Below, piece by piece: positions 27,883-35,733 of a stretch of 64,000 bases of DNA (its first letter is position 1; every line of letters starts with the position of its first letter). Under the pieces are notes generated by a model. That model ran no database searches. It was not told where the DNA came from and worked only from the letters and a program-made list of their open reading frames with translations. Source of the stretch: Alloascoidea africana (lineage: Eukaryota; Ascomycota; Alloascoideomycetes; Alloascoideales; Alloascoideaceae); the NCBI GenBank assembly GCA_030581615.1, contig JAKTTT010000006.1, positions 62,001 through 126,000 of the forward strand, read 5' to 3'. A program made the position numbers and the translations under genes.

Positions 27883-30648
27883 ATGCCCGTCTCGCCGCCC
27901 CAGCAAGTCGCCCCCGGCCAGACTCATCCTCATCTCAACCTCAACCTGAACCAGAACCAGAACCAGCTGCCATACCCGCCAGTGCCCCCGGCCCCAGGAC
28001 CCTCCTCCATGGCCCACGCCAACATCCACAGCCAGCACCAACACCAACACCAACAGTTCTACGCAGACCACTCCATCAGACTCCACAACCCGCTGCGACG
28101 AAACACCTTCGGCCAGCCCCTGCCGCCCCAGCCCTGCTCGTCCTCGTCCGCCTGCTCCTCGCCCCAGACCTCCCCGGTGCGCTCCTTCAACTCCCCCGTG
28201 CTGCCCCAACACCACCAAAACCACCAAAACCACCAGAAAGTCCACCGCGTGCCTGCTCCCGTCGCCCGTAGAGTGCTCGCCCTGACAGACCTCGCCCCGG
28301 CCCGCCACAGAGTGCCCCAGTTCCGCAGAGCGACCCACGAGGGCGACTTTGTGTCGCCGCTACTGGGTCTCACCACCCACCTGACCACCACCTTCCAGCT
28401 CTGCAATCCCAGCTTCTGCTACCACTCTTCTCGCAACCCGCGCCGCGTGCTCACAAAACCCAGCGATCCAAAGACAAATAACGGCTTTGACAACGAAAAC
28501 AGCGATTATATTCTTTATGTAAACGACATTCTGGGTGGTGCCACCAGCACTGCCAGCAGCTCCAGCACCAGCACTGGTGCTCAGCACAAGTACCTCGTGC
28601 TCGACATTCTGGGACAGGGCACCTTTGGCCAAGTCGTCAAGTGCCAAAACATCAAAACAAAACACATCGTGGCCGTCAAGGTCATCAAGTCCAAACAGGC
28701 CTATCTGCATCAATCTCTGATGGAGGTTTCAATCCTCGAATACATCAACAAAAAACTCGACCGTCGGGATCAACACCATTTCCTACGTCTATTCGATAGA
28801 TTCATATTCCGCGAACATTTGTGTCTGGTCTTTGAACAACTGAGTTCAAATCTATACGAATTGATCAAACAAAACAAATTCCGCGGCCTTAGTATCCGAC
28901 TCGTACGAATCTTTACAAAACAACTGTTGGATTCCCTCTGTGTTCTCAAAGATGCCAAATTGATCCATTGTGATCTAAAACCAGAAAACATTCTACTAAC
29001 GGCCCCAGATTCCCCCACCGTCAAGGTCATCGATTTCGGCTCCGCCTGTCATGAACGACAAACCGTCTATACCTATATCCAATCCCGTTTCTACCGTTCT
29101 CCAGAAGTCATCATCGGTATGCCCTATACATGCTCCATAGATATGTGGTCTTTGGGTTGTATAGTCGCCGAACTTTTCCTAGGTTTGCCCATTTTCCCAG
29201 GAAGTTCCGAATATAACCAAATCTCCCGTATCGTGGAAACCCTGGGTTATCCGCCCAACTGGATGCTTGAAATGGGCCGAAATAGTAGCTCTTTTTTTGA
29301 AAAAATCGATACCCCCCCACCAGCACCAGCACCAGCACCAGCAGCACCAGCAGACCAAAAAGTGAAAAAAAATTATAGACTGAAAAGTATTGAAAAATAC
29401 TCATTTGAACATAAAGTCGAGGAAAAACCATCAAAACGGTACTTCGCATCCACAAAATTACGCGATATAATCATGAATTATAGTGCTCCACAACAAAATA
29501 ATACAAATAATGGTAATGAATCATCAAGACAGAATAGACAAACTCCTACAACCTCAACCTCAGCCTCAACCTCAACCTCAACCTCATCATTACATCTGGG
29601 ATTAAGTACAAACTTGGCATCTCTTTCCCCAAGTGATTTGGAAAAAGAGATGCAAGAACGGGCATGTATGTTGGATTTTTTACAAGGCTTGTTAAACATC
29701 AACACGATGGAACGATGGACTCCTCAACAGGCCATGACCCATCCTTTCATAACAGAACAGGAGTTTAAAGGTCATTTCATCCCGGCTCCAGTGCCTTCAC
29801 CCAGTAATGCTGCAGTTGGGGCAGAGAGACCACGGCTTCATCACAATGGTAGTAGATCCACAGGTGATATGAATTCGTGTTATGTGCCACCTTTGCAACA
29901 ATACCCTCAACATCCGGGCCCCGTCTTACCAACAAATTCGTTCCCTCCTGTTCATCGTAATGGCCATCAGCAATTACGTCAATATGCAATGCTCACAGGT
30001 GGAAGTTTCAGAGATCCTTTTCTGAAACAGACCAAAGGTGTGCCTCTGAATATGAATGTAAATATGAATATGAATATGAATATGAATACGGGCATGTCGA
30101 TGGGGATGGGAATGGGGATGGTGGATGACCCTTATATGCTACCGGAAGTGCCCAAAGCGCCTTCATTAATGAGTTCGCAATTGACTGGTGGATCTTCATA
30201 TTTACCGACTTCTCAGGCACCATCACAATTCCAAAGAAGTGTTCAACAGCAGCAGCAGCAGCAGCAGCAGGCTATGAACACCACGAATCCGTACCAGAGT
30301 CAATATTATCATGGATCGACAGGTAATGCAAATGCAAATGCCAATGGAAATGCCAATGCCAATGGAAATGGAAATGGAAATGGAAATGGGTACTCCTATC
30401 AGCATCAACAACAGACACAACCACTGGCACAGAGTCGAACAGGAAGTGGTAATGGAGTCGGACCACCTCGCACCACCCTTTCCCTGAATGCTTCACCAGT
30501 ACTTCCTCAACAACAGCAACAGCAACAGCAACAACAATTGTTGCATTCATATCCCAAACAATTCCCATACCAAAGACTTCGGGCCCAAACTTCGGGCCAA
30601 ATCGATCAAATACCTGCAAAATTGCAGTATATGAACACTCAGCGATAA
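27883..30648 (+). CDS. YAK1: Yak1 DYRK-family protein kinase
   Basis: Yak1 is a dual-specificity DYRK kinase that restrains growth and acts opposite PKA in glucose and stress signalling. The product is 921 residues (S. cerevisiae 807). The kinase domain starts near 235: YLVLDILGQGTFGQVVKC, ATP lysine in VAVKVIKSK, catalytic loop LIHCDLKPENILL near 360, DFG near 383, and the DYRK activation motif YTYIQSRFYRSPEV with its autophosphorylated tyrosine. As in other Yak1 proteins the C-lobe has a long insertion, here with Pro-Ala and Ser-Thr runs, before MLDFLQGLLNINTMERWTP. The C-terminal ~300 residues are Gln/Asn/Met-rich with NMNM, GMGM, NANA and polyQ runs. The first ~300 codons are GC-rich and the rest AT-rich, a sharp internal shift. 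Confidence 0.96.
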   Translation: MPVSPPQQVAPGQTHPHLNLNLNQNQNQLPYPPVPPAPGPSSMAHANIHSQHQHQHQQFYADHSIRLHNPLRRNTFGQPLPPQPCSSSSACSSPQTSPVRSFNSPVLPQHHQNHQNHQKVHRVPAPVARRVLALTDLAPARHRVPQFRRATHEGDFVSPLLGLTTHLTTTFQLCNPSFCYHSSRNPRRVLTKPSDPKTNNGFDNENSDYILYVNDILGGATSTASSSSTSTGAQHKYLVLDILGQGTFGQVVKCQNIKTKHIVAVKVIKSKQAYLHQSLMEVSILEYINKKLDRRDQHHFLRLFDRFIFREHLCLVFEQLSSNLYELIKQNKFRGLSIRLVRIFTKQLLDSLCVLKDAKLIHCDLKPENILLTAPDSPTVKVIDFGSACHERQTVYTYIQSRFYRSPEVIIGMPYTCSIDMWSLGCIVAELFLGLPIFPGSSEYNQISRIVETLGYPPNWMLEMGRNSSSFFEKIDTPPPAPAPAPAAPADQKVKKNYRLKSIEKYSFEHKVEEKPSKRYFASTKLRDIIMNYSAPQQNNTNNGNESSRQNRQTPTTSTSASTSTSTSSLHLGLSTNLASLSPSDLEKEMQERACMLDFLQGLLNINTMERWTPQQAMTHPFITEQEFKGHFIPAPVPSPSNAAVGAERPRLHHNGSRSTGDMNSCYVPPLQQYPQHPGPVLPTNSFPPVHRNGHQQLRQYAMLTGGSFRDPFLKQTKGVPLNMNVNMNMNMNMNTGMSMGMGMGMVDDPYMLPEVPKAPSLMSSQLTGGSSYLPTSQAPSQFQRSVQQQQQQQQQAMNTTNPYQSQYYHGSTGNANANANGNANANGNGNGNGNGYSYQHQQQTQPLAQSRTGSGNGVGPPRTTLSLNASPVLPQQQQQQQQQQLLHSYPKQFPYQRLRAQTSGQIDQIPAKLQYMNTQR

Positions 30649-30755
30649 GCTAGGTTGTGTAGTTTAAACGTTTTAATGAATGAATTAATAATAATAATAA
30701 TAATAAAGAAAGGGTTAATCATGACAGATTATACTATTCTGTTATGTGTTAAATG

Positions 30756-31535
30756 CTAACCCCTTTGTCTCTTACTTTTCCCCGGTCGTCTCTTCATCTT
30801 TATCCTTTTTTTAAATTTTGAAGATGATGTGTAATTTTTCATTTTTTTCCCATGGTCAACCCCCATTTCTTCCTGTGCTGCATTCATTTCTTCAAGTGTT
30901 TCTTCCAATTGTAAATCAGATATAGCACCAAATGATTGTTGTTCTCGTTTTCTTTTTTTACCAATCATGATTTTCTCAGGTTTGGATTTCCGTTTACTGT
31001 TTTGTTGCTGCATGTTGATATCTTTCCCATTTCCATTTTTGCCCCTTTCTTGTGATTTAAAAATCTGTTTTGTATCGGGTTTCAACATTGTTCCTGATGA
31101 TGGCGATGGAAATTGTAATTTTAACCGTTTGTATTCATTTTGGGCAATCTCAACAGCCTCTAATGCCTGTTTGATGATAAAAGTTTCAACTTCAAATTCA
31201 TCGTAAATATCCCGTATCCCGGCGGTTTCATCCATTGTGGTGGAAACCACCGAATTGTGCTCAGGAAACCACATCTCGTTATATGGAAGTCGAATAGTAT
31301 TGAACACATGTTCTAAAGCATTTGTATTGTTCACCGTCAGTTTTTGAAATGGAATAACATCGGCATCCGAGTCTATCTCAGCTTCCGAAAAGGGAACGTC
31401 CGAGTCCGAGCCCGAGTCCGAGTCCGAGTCCGAGTTTGAATTTGAATCATTCTCAACATTAGTTTCTGGCTCTTTGGCTTCGTCATCCAGGCCTGCGGCG
31501 ATTTTTTGGAGATCTGCTAGTGAGGGCTTGGGCAT
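30756..31535 (-). CDS. EBP2: Ebp2-like nucleolar rRNA-processing protein, shortened
   Basis: Ebp2 works with Brx1/Rrs1 in 60S maturation and 27S pre-rRNA processing. The 259-residue product (S. cerevisiae 427) keeps the acidic N terminus with a Ser-Asp run, the block DVIPFQKLTVNNTNAL, IRLPYNEMWFPEHNSV, the helix GIRDIYDEFEVETFIIKQAL followed by EAVEIAQNEYKRLKLQF, a Lys/Arg-rich tail and the terminal RRPGKSKRQRG that matches the family's KxRPGKSRR ending. The strongest family block, RPxDYFAEMVKSDEHM just after the helix, is not present; sequence there is PSPSSGTMLKPDTKQ. It is therefore either a highly diverged Ebp2 or a gene that lost an internal segment. No frameshift was seen in a simple reading. 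Confidence 0.65.
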   Translation of the reverse strand: MPKPSLADLQKIAAGLDDEAKEPETNVENDSNSNSDSDSDSGSDSDVPFSEAEIDSDADVIPFQKLTVNNTNALEHVFNTIRLPYNEMWFPEHNSVVSTTMDETAGIRDIYDEFEVETFIIKQALEAVEIAQNEYKRLKLQFPSPSSGTMLKPDTKQIFKSQERGKNGNGKDINMQQQNSKRKSKPEKIMIGKKRKREQQSFGAISDLQLEETLEEMNAAQEEMGVDHGKKMKNYTSSSKFKKRIKMKRRPGKSKRQRG

Positions 31536-31675
31536 CTTGGAGCTTCTGTTTCTCTCCCATGCTTACAGCAGGCACAAAACGAAAAACGAAAAAAAAAAAA
31601 AAAAAATTGAGAGCAGGGTAACACATCTGGCGGTCATCACATCACATCACATGCAGACACCCGTACACCTCCCTA

Positions 31676-31683
31676 TGACGTCA
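31676..31683. promoter_or_regulatory. Perfect ATF/CREB palindrome
   Basis: TGACGTCA, the full 8-bp CRE site bound by bZIP factors such as Sko1/Aca1 in yeast. It lies in the 609-bp divergent promoter between the EBP2-like gene (start 31535) and the kinase gene (start 32145). That promoter also has a run of 18 A at about 31589-31606 and ATCAC repeats at about 31636-31651; no gene is seen in it. Confidence 0.6.
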
Positions 31684-31693
31684 CAGCCTCGCA

Positions 31694-31704
31694 CACGTGA
31701 CGTC
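31694..31704. promoter_or_regulatory. Overlapping E-box and CRE half-site
   Basis: CACGTGACGTC joins a CACGTG E-box (Cbf1/TFE type) with a TGACGTC CRE-like site, 10 bp from the perfect CRE. Two close bZIP-type sites make chance less likely, but occupancy is unknown. Confidence 0.5.
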
Positions 31705-32144
31705 TACCCGGTCCGAGTCTCACGGTGCAGCTGTGCACCGGGCACAGAGGCAAAAAGCCCCGGGTGCGTTCCTTATTTTGCATTTTTTATTCTTTTCGCA
31801 CCTTCTTTTTTTCTCCTTTTGCCTCTTCACCACTCGCGAAGCCCCAGACTCCAGAACCCCCCTGGAGCACCCCCTGGACCTAGCCAAACCCGTTCGACTC
31901 GCGCTCTCCGAGGCCAGCTGTGCTCCAGATCGCGCCGACCGCACTTGCAATCCCGTCTCGCCAATCAGCGCCAAGCTCGCGGGCCAATCTTGCCTTATCA
32001 GACCGCCCAGCTTATAATTCCCCAGCTCCACCTCTTTTATAATCTCTCTTTCTTTCTCCTTCCCTTTCCCCTTCTCCTTCCCTTTCCCTTTCCCTTTCTC
32101 AAGTCCCGTGTGCCTGCCATCACCAGCCGATTTGCCCCTGGTCT

Positions 32145-35100
32145 ATGGACATCCCCACGCACAAAAAGCTGTCGTCGCCGCCCAACAGCGTGGGTTTCTC
32201 TCCCGACATTGAGGCCTTCCGCACGTTTCCCTCGTTCCACCATCCCGCGACCCTCCGTTATAATGCCAATCGCACCAACCACAGCCCCAGCCCCAGCCCC
32301 AACTCCTCCGACATTGACCTTGCGAACCCAGACTCGCACAGGCCCGTTGCGCCCGCAAAGCTCCAGCGACGAGAGTCTGCGCTCTCCAAGGGCCTGCAAA
32401 GCACCCCGGCCTCGTCCGGAGCAGCCCAACCTCCAGCGCAGCCCGCTTCGCCAACGGTTATAGATTCGGGCTCTCGCAGCCGCCCCAGAGCGAGCCAGCA
32501 CGGCCAGCACGGCCAGCACGGCCAGCACGGCCAGCAGCGTTCTGCTGGCTTCGACTTCATGTACGGGATCAACTGCTCTGGCAAGGCCGCGGCGCTGCCC
32601 AAGACCCACACGACGACCTTCACGGCGTCGCCCCAGCTGGTCTCGCGCTACCGTTCTTGCGACGCCCAGCCCATGTTGTACGACTCCAACTACGTGGTCC
32701 CGCTGGCGAACCAGGGCCAGGGCCAGGGCCAGGACCAGGACCGCCACAGGCACGACGCCAAACGCCATCGCTCGGAGTCCTCCCGGATCGAGGACGCGTG
32801 CGAGCCAGCACAGGCCCACGAAACAGCCTTGCCGGGCTCCAGACACAGCTCCCAGAGCTCCAGCAGCCAGGCCAGAAAGTACCGTTCGAAGCTGGACCAG
32901 CGCTATCGCCATTTCATCCGCCTGTTTGGCGACGTGAGCCCGCAATCGTCCCGTTCCAACGTCGCTTCCAACTCTCTGAATCGTGCGACTCCGATCGATA
33001 TCCCCCAGACCCCAAACACAGGTGCAAGTGCAAGTGCAAACACAAACTCTGAAAATGCAAATGCAGACTCATCTTCAAATTCAAATTCAAATTCAAACAC
33101 TCAGGGCATGCTCACCTCCTTCTCATCCTCCTCTTCCTACAAGTACTCTCCCTTGGACGGCGTGGCCGACGAGTACATCCCGGATTTGGACTTTTCCCAG
33201 TTCATCCCAGAGTCTCTGCTGAACGATCTACGAAAGGCAAACCGCGAAGAGCAGAAACGGAAGAAACTTCAGCTCCAGCTTCAGCAGCTTCAGCAGCAGC
33301 AGCAGGGGAAAGATGAACTCAAAAGTACGGCTTCTACCACAAACAAGCCCGCTCAACCTAGCACTGCTGTCCCCAGCTCCACCAACTCCAACTCCAACTC
33401 CAACTACTCTCTGGGCTCTTCTCCAGAGTCCAATCCGATTCAAAGCTCGATTCCCAGAAACTCGTCTTCCACTCTCCCCGTCTCCGTCCCAGTCCCCGTC
33501 CCCCTGCCCAGTAGAAAAATCCCCCGCCAAGTCTCGTATATGGGACTCGAAAACCAACTGCCTGCAAACTTTGCAGAATTGCCCTTTTCTCAACGTAAAA
33601 AAATCCTATCCGCCCTCAACACATCGTCCACAAACACCCCGGCCATCTCCCCGTTGTCCTCTCCCATGGCCATCAACGCCAGATTGACCTCGCCTTACTC
33701 TGCCTCGAAATTCGGCGACTCAAAGGCCAGCTTTGGAGGCTACTCCTTCTCAAAGTTTAACAAGTCGAGACGCTCGTATTCGCTCTACGGCTCGGCAGAT
33801 GCAACCTCTAGGAGAAGTAGCCTGTGCGACGCAAGCCCTGCCTCCAGATTTCTTTCCCGATTTAATTCCGTCGTCGTCGAGCCCGATGCCGAGGGCCAGG
33901 TCATTGACGGTTACACCATTGGCAAAGTAATTGGATTCGGGGCCTACAGCACAATCAAAGAGGTTTCCCATGTCGACCCAGCCACCGGTGAGAAAATCAT
34001 CCGGGCGGTTAAAATTGTTCGTAAACGACAAAACTCGGAGTCTCGTAAACCAAGCACTTCAGAAGCTCTTTCTTTCAAAGCAAGATCAAATAACCTTCCT
34101 CATCATCAGCATGCTCTCACAAAAGAAACCTCCTCCTCCTCCTCAACTTCCGATTGCGTTTTGGAAGATTTCAACCACGAGGTGGAAATTTGGGGGAAAC
34201 TCGACCATCCAAACATTTTGAAATTGTTGCATGTTTCTGATACCACTTTTGCCACGTTTTGTATTTCCCAAAGAATTTATTCCGGGACTTTATTTGACGT
34301 TGTGAAATTGAATTGGAAAAAGGGTCTTTCTCCTTCTTTGGTTGCAAATTACAGTGCACAAATCGCCCGTGGACTCGATTATTTACACAATGAGGCTCTT
34401 GTTGTTCATAGAGATTTGAAACTTGAAAATTGTCTGTTTGATGAAAACGATAAGGGAGAAACCGTCATTCTCATTTGCGATTTTGGAATGAGTCAAGTTT
34501 ATGAAAAGCCTTTTACTGATCGGGTGAATAGGTTTACGCAAAAATCAAACTCTTCTACAAAGTTAAGCTCAAAACGTGAGGAGCGGCGGCTGCGAAGAAG
34601 AAGCAGCAGCCCCAATAGATGGTCCAAGAAAACTGGCTCAACAGCTTCTGAGAGAGAATCTGTTGAACCCACGCTATCAAATGTCAAGAGAAATTATGGT
34701 CCTTCTTCTGTCGCCACAAACTTGAGAGGAATGAGTTCTGAAATTTTTGCAAGACACGTTGAAGGAGAACAAGATGTTGAAGACAACAACAACAACAACA
34801 AGTCTGAAAATTCCCCTGATTCACGACGCTCCAGTAGTGGCTATTCAAGCAGTTCATCATCCTCGTCTAGTGGAACCCGTAGGTCAACCTCGCTTTCTCT
34901 AGCAAATATGCCCAACATTGGTTCTTTGCCCTATGCTGCTCCCGAACAACTCGAACAGAAAGATCCTATTGTTGATCCATCAATCGATGCCTGGGCCTTT
35001 GGTGTAATTTTGTTCACAATGTATATGGGCGAATTACCTTTCCACCATCCATTTGAACCAAAATTACATGAACTTATTATCTCATGTTCCTGGAATAAAC

Positions 35101-35225
35101 AAGCTTTGGTTGATAAAATCGGTCCGAATAAAGCTGGTGTGGTTGCAAGTTTGTTGGAAAAAAATGTTTCAAAAAGAATTAATATTAAACAAGTACTTTG
35201 TTCTGGTCTTTTCGATGATTTATGA
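32145..35225 (+). CDS. Ser/Thr protein kinase with a ~150-residue activation segment (Prr1/Nnk1-like group)
   Basis: The product is 1026 residues. The N-terminal ~580 are disordered (Ser, Asn, Gln runs; GQ-HG repeats). The kinase domain starts near 588: DGYTIGKVIGFGAYSTIKEV, ATP lysine in IRAVKIVRKR, NHEVEIWGKLDHPNILKLL, catalytic loop VVHRDLKLEN, and DFG at 779-781. The APE motif (YAAPEQ) appears only at 932-934, after a basic, Ser-rich insertion; typical kinases have 20-30 residues here. The rest (DAWAFGVILFTMYMGELPFH, KRINIKQVL) is normal. All key catalytic residues are present. It resembles the small yeast group around Prr1/Nnk1, but I cannot assign an orthologue. The 5' ~1.7 kb is GC-rich with C-ending codons; the 3' part is AT-rich. 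Confidence 0.85.
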   Translation: MDIPTHKKLSSPPNSVGFSPDIEAFRTFPSFHHPATLRYNANRTNHSPSPSPNSSDIDLANPDSHRPVAPAKLQRRESALSKGLQSTPASSGAAQPPAQPASPTVIDSGSRSRPRASQHGQHGQHGQHGQQRSAGFDFMYGINCSGKAAALPKTHTTTFTASPQLVSRYRSCDAQPMLYDSNYVVPLANQGQGQGQDQDRHRHDAKRHRSESSRIEDACEPAQAHETALPGSRHSSQSSSSQARKYRSKLDQRYRHFIRLFGDVSPQSSRSNVASNSLNRATPIDIPQTPNTGASASANTNSENANADSSSNSNSNSNTQGMLTSFSSSSSYKYSPLDGVADEYIPDLDFSQFIPESLLNDLRKANREEQKRKKLQLQLQQLQQQQQGKDELKSTASTTNKPAQPSTAVPSSTNSNSNSNYSLGSSPESNPIQSSIPRNSSSTLPVSVPVPVPLPSRKIPRQVSYMGLENQLPANFAELPFSQRKKILSALNTSSTNTPAISPLSSPMAINARLTSPYSASKFGDSKASFGGYSFSKFNKSRRSYSLYGSADATSRRSSLCDASPASRFLSRFNSVVVEPDAEGQVIDGYTIGKVIGFGAYSTIKEVSHVDPATGEKIIRAVKIVRKRQNSESRKPSTSEALSFKARSNNLPHHQHALTKETSSSSSTSDCVLEDFNHEVEIWGKLDHPNILKLLHVSDTTFATFCISQRIYSGTLFDVVKLNWKKGLSPSLVANYSAQIARGLDYLHNEALVVHRDLKLENCLFDENDKGETVILICDFGMSQVYEKPFTDRVNRFTQKSNSSTKLSSKREERRLRRRSSSPNRWSKKTGSTASERESVEPTLSNVKRNYGPSSVATNLRGMSSEIFARHVEGEQDVEDNNNNNKSENSPDSRRSSSGYSSSSSSSSSGTRRSTSLSLANMPNIGSLPYAAPEQLEQKDPIVDPSIDAWAFGVILFTMYMGELPFHHPFEPKLHELIISCSWNKQALVDKIGPNKAGVVASLLEKNVSKRINIKQVLCSGLFDDL

Positions 35226-35733
35226 ATGAAAAATGGACTTTAAATAAATCAAAGAAAAAAAAAAGAAAACTTCAAAACCAGGTGTTGCTTTGAAGTTTAA
35301 CCATTTGTTCTTTTTTTTTTTATCATTATTGTTATGCACGATTTCGTTTTTTTTTTGTTTGTTTGTTTGTTTGTTTTAAATCAGGTCTTTTATTGTTCTC
35401 TACTACTTGTTGAGTTTGCATCATTTCTTAGGCTTTGTCCTAAATCATTGAACTTATGAATAACCCTCTACTTATTATGGCTTGCTCTGTCTCACATCAT
35501 GTGGAAATTGGGACTGGATACGTATCCTCTTTTTTTTTTTGCAATAACAATTGTGTTGGACCAGGTTTGCTCTTCCCCAACCATGCTTTTTTTTTGTTGT
35601 TTTAGTGTTAGTGTTAGTTGTTATTTTTTTTCTCATTGATTCACGACGACAGTTATCGCTAGATTATACGTTTATTTTTGTATCTTTGATGAAAAAAAAA
35701 AAATAGGTACTATTTAAAACTGTTAAACATGAT
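35226..35733. other. Convergent 3' flank, T-rich
   Basis: No gene. Several T or A runs of 9-11 and a GTTT repeat at about 35357-35377 suit poly(A)/termination regions of the kinase and URB2 transcripts. Confidence 0.6.

Noticed and set aside
25600-29000. Horizontal transfer as the cause of the GC-rich block
   Set aside because: The composition change falls in the middle of single, ordinary yeast genes, which transfer of whole genes would not produce.
31474-32945. Long ORFs of 329 (plus) and 302 (minus) codons around the kinase 5' end
   Set aside because: Again GC-driven shadows; compositionally biased (Pro/Arg or Val/Gly), overlapping the promoter and the supported kinase frame.
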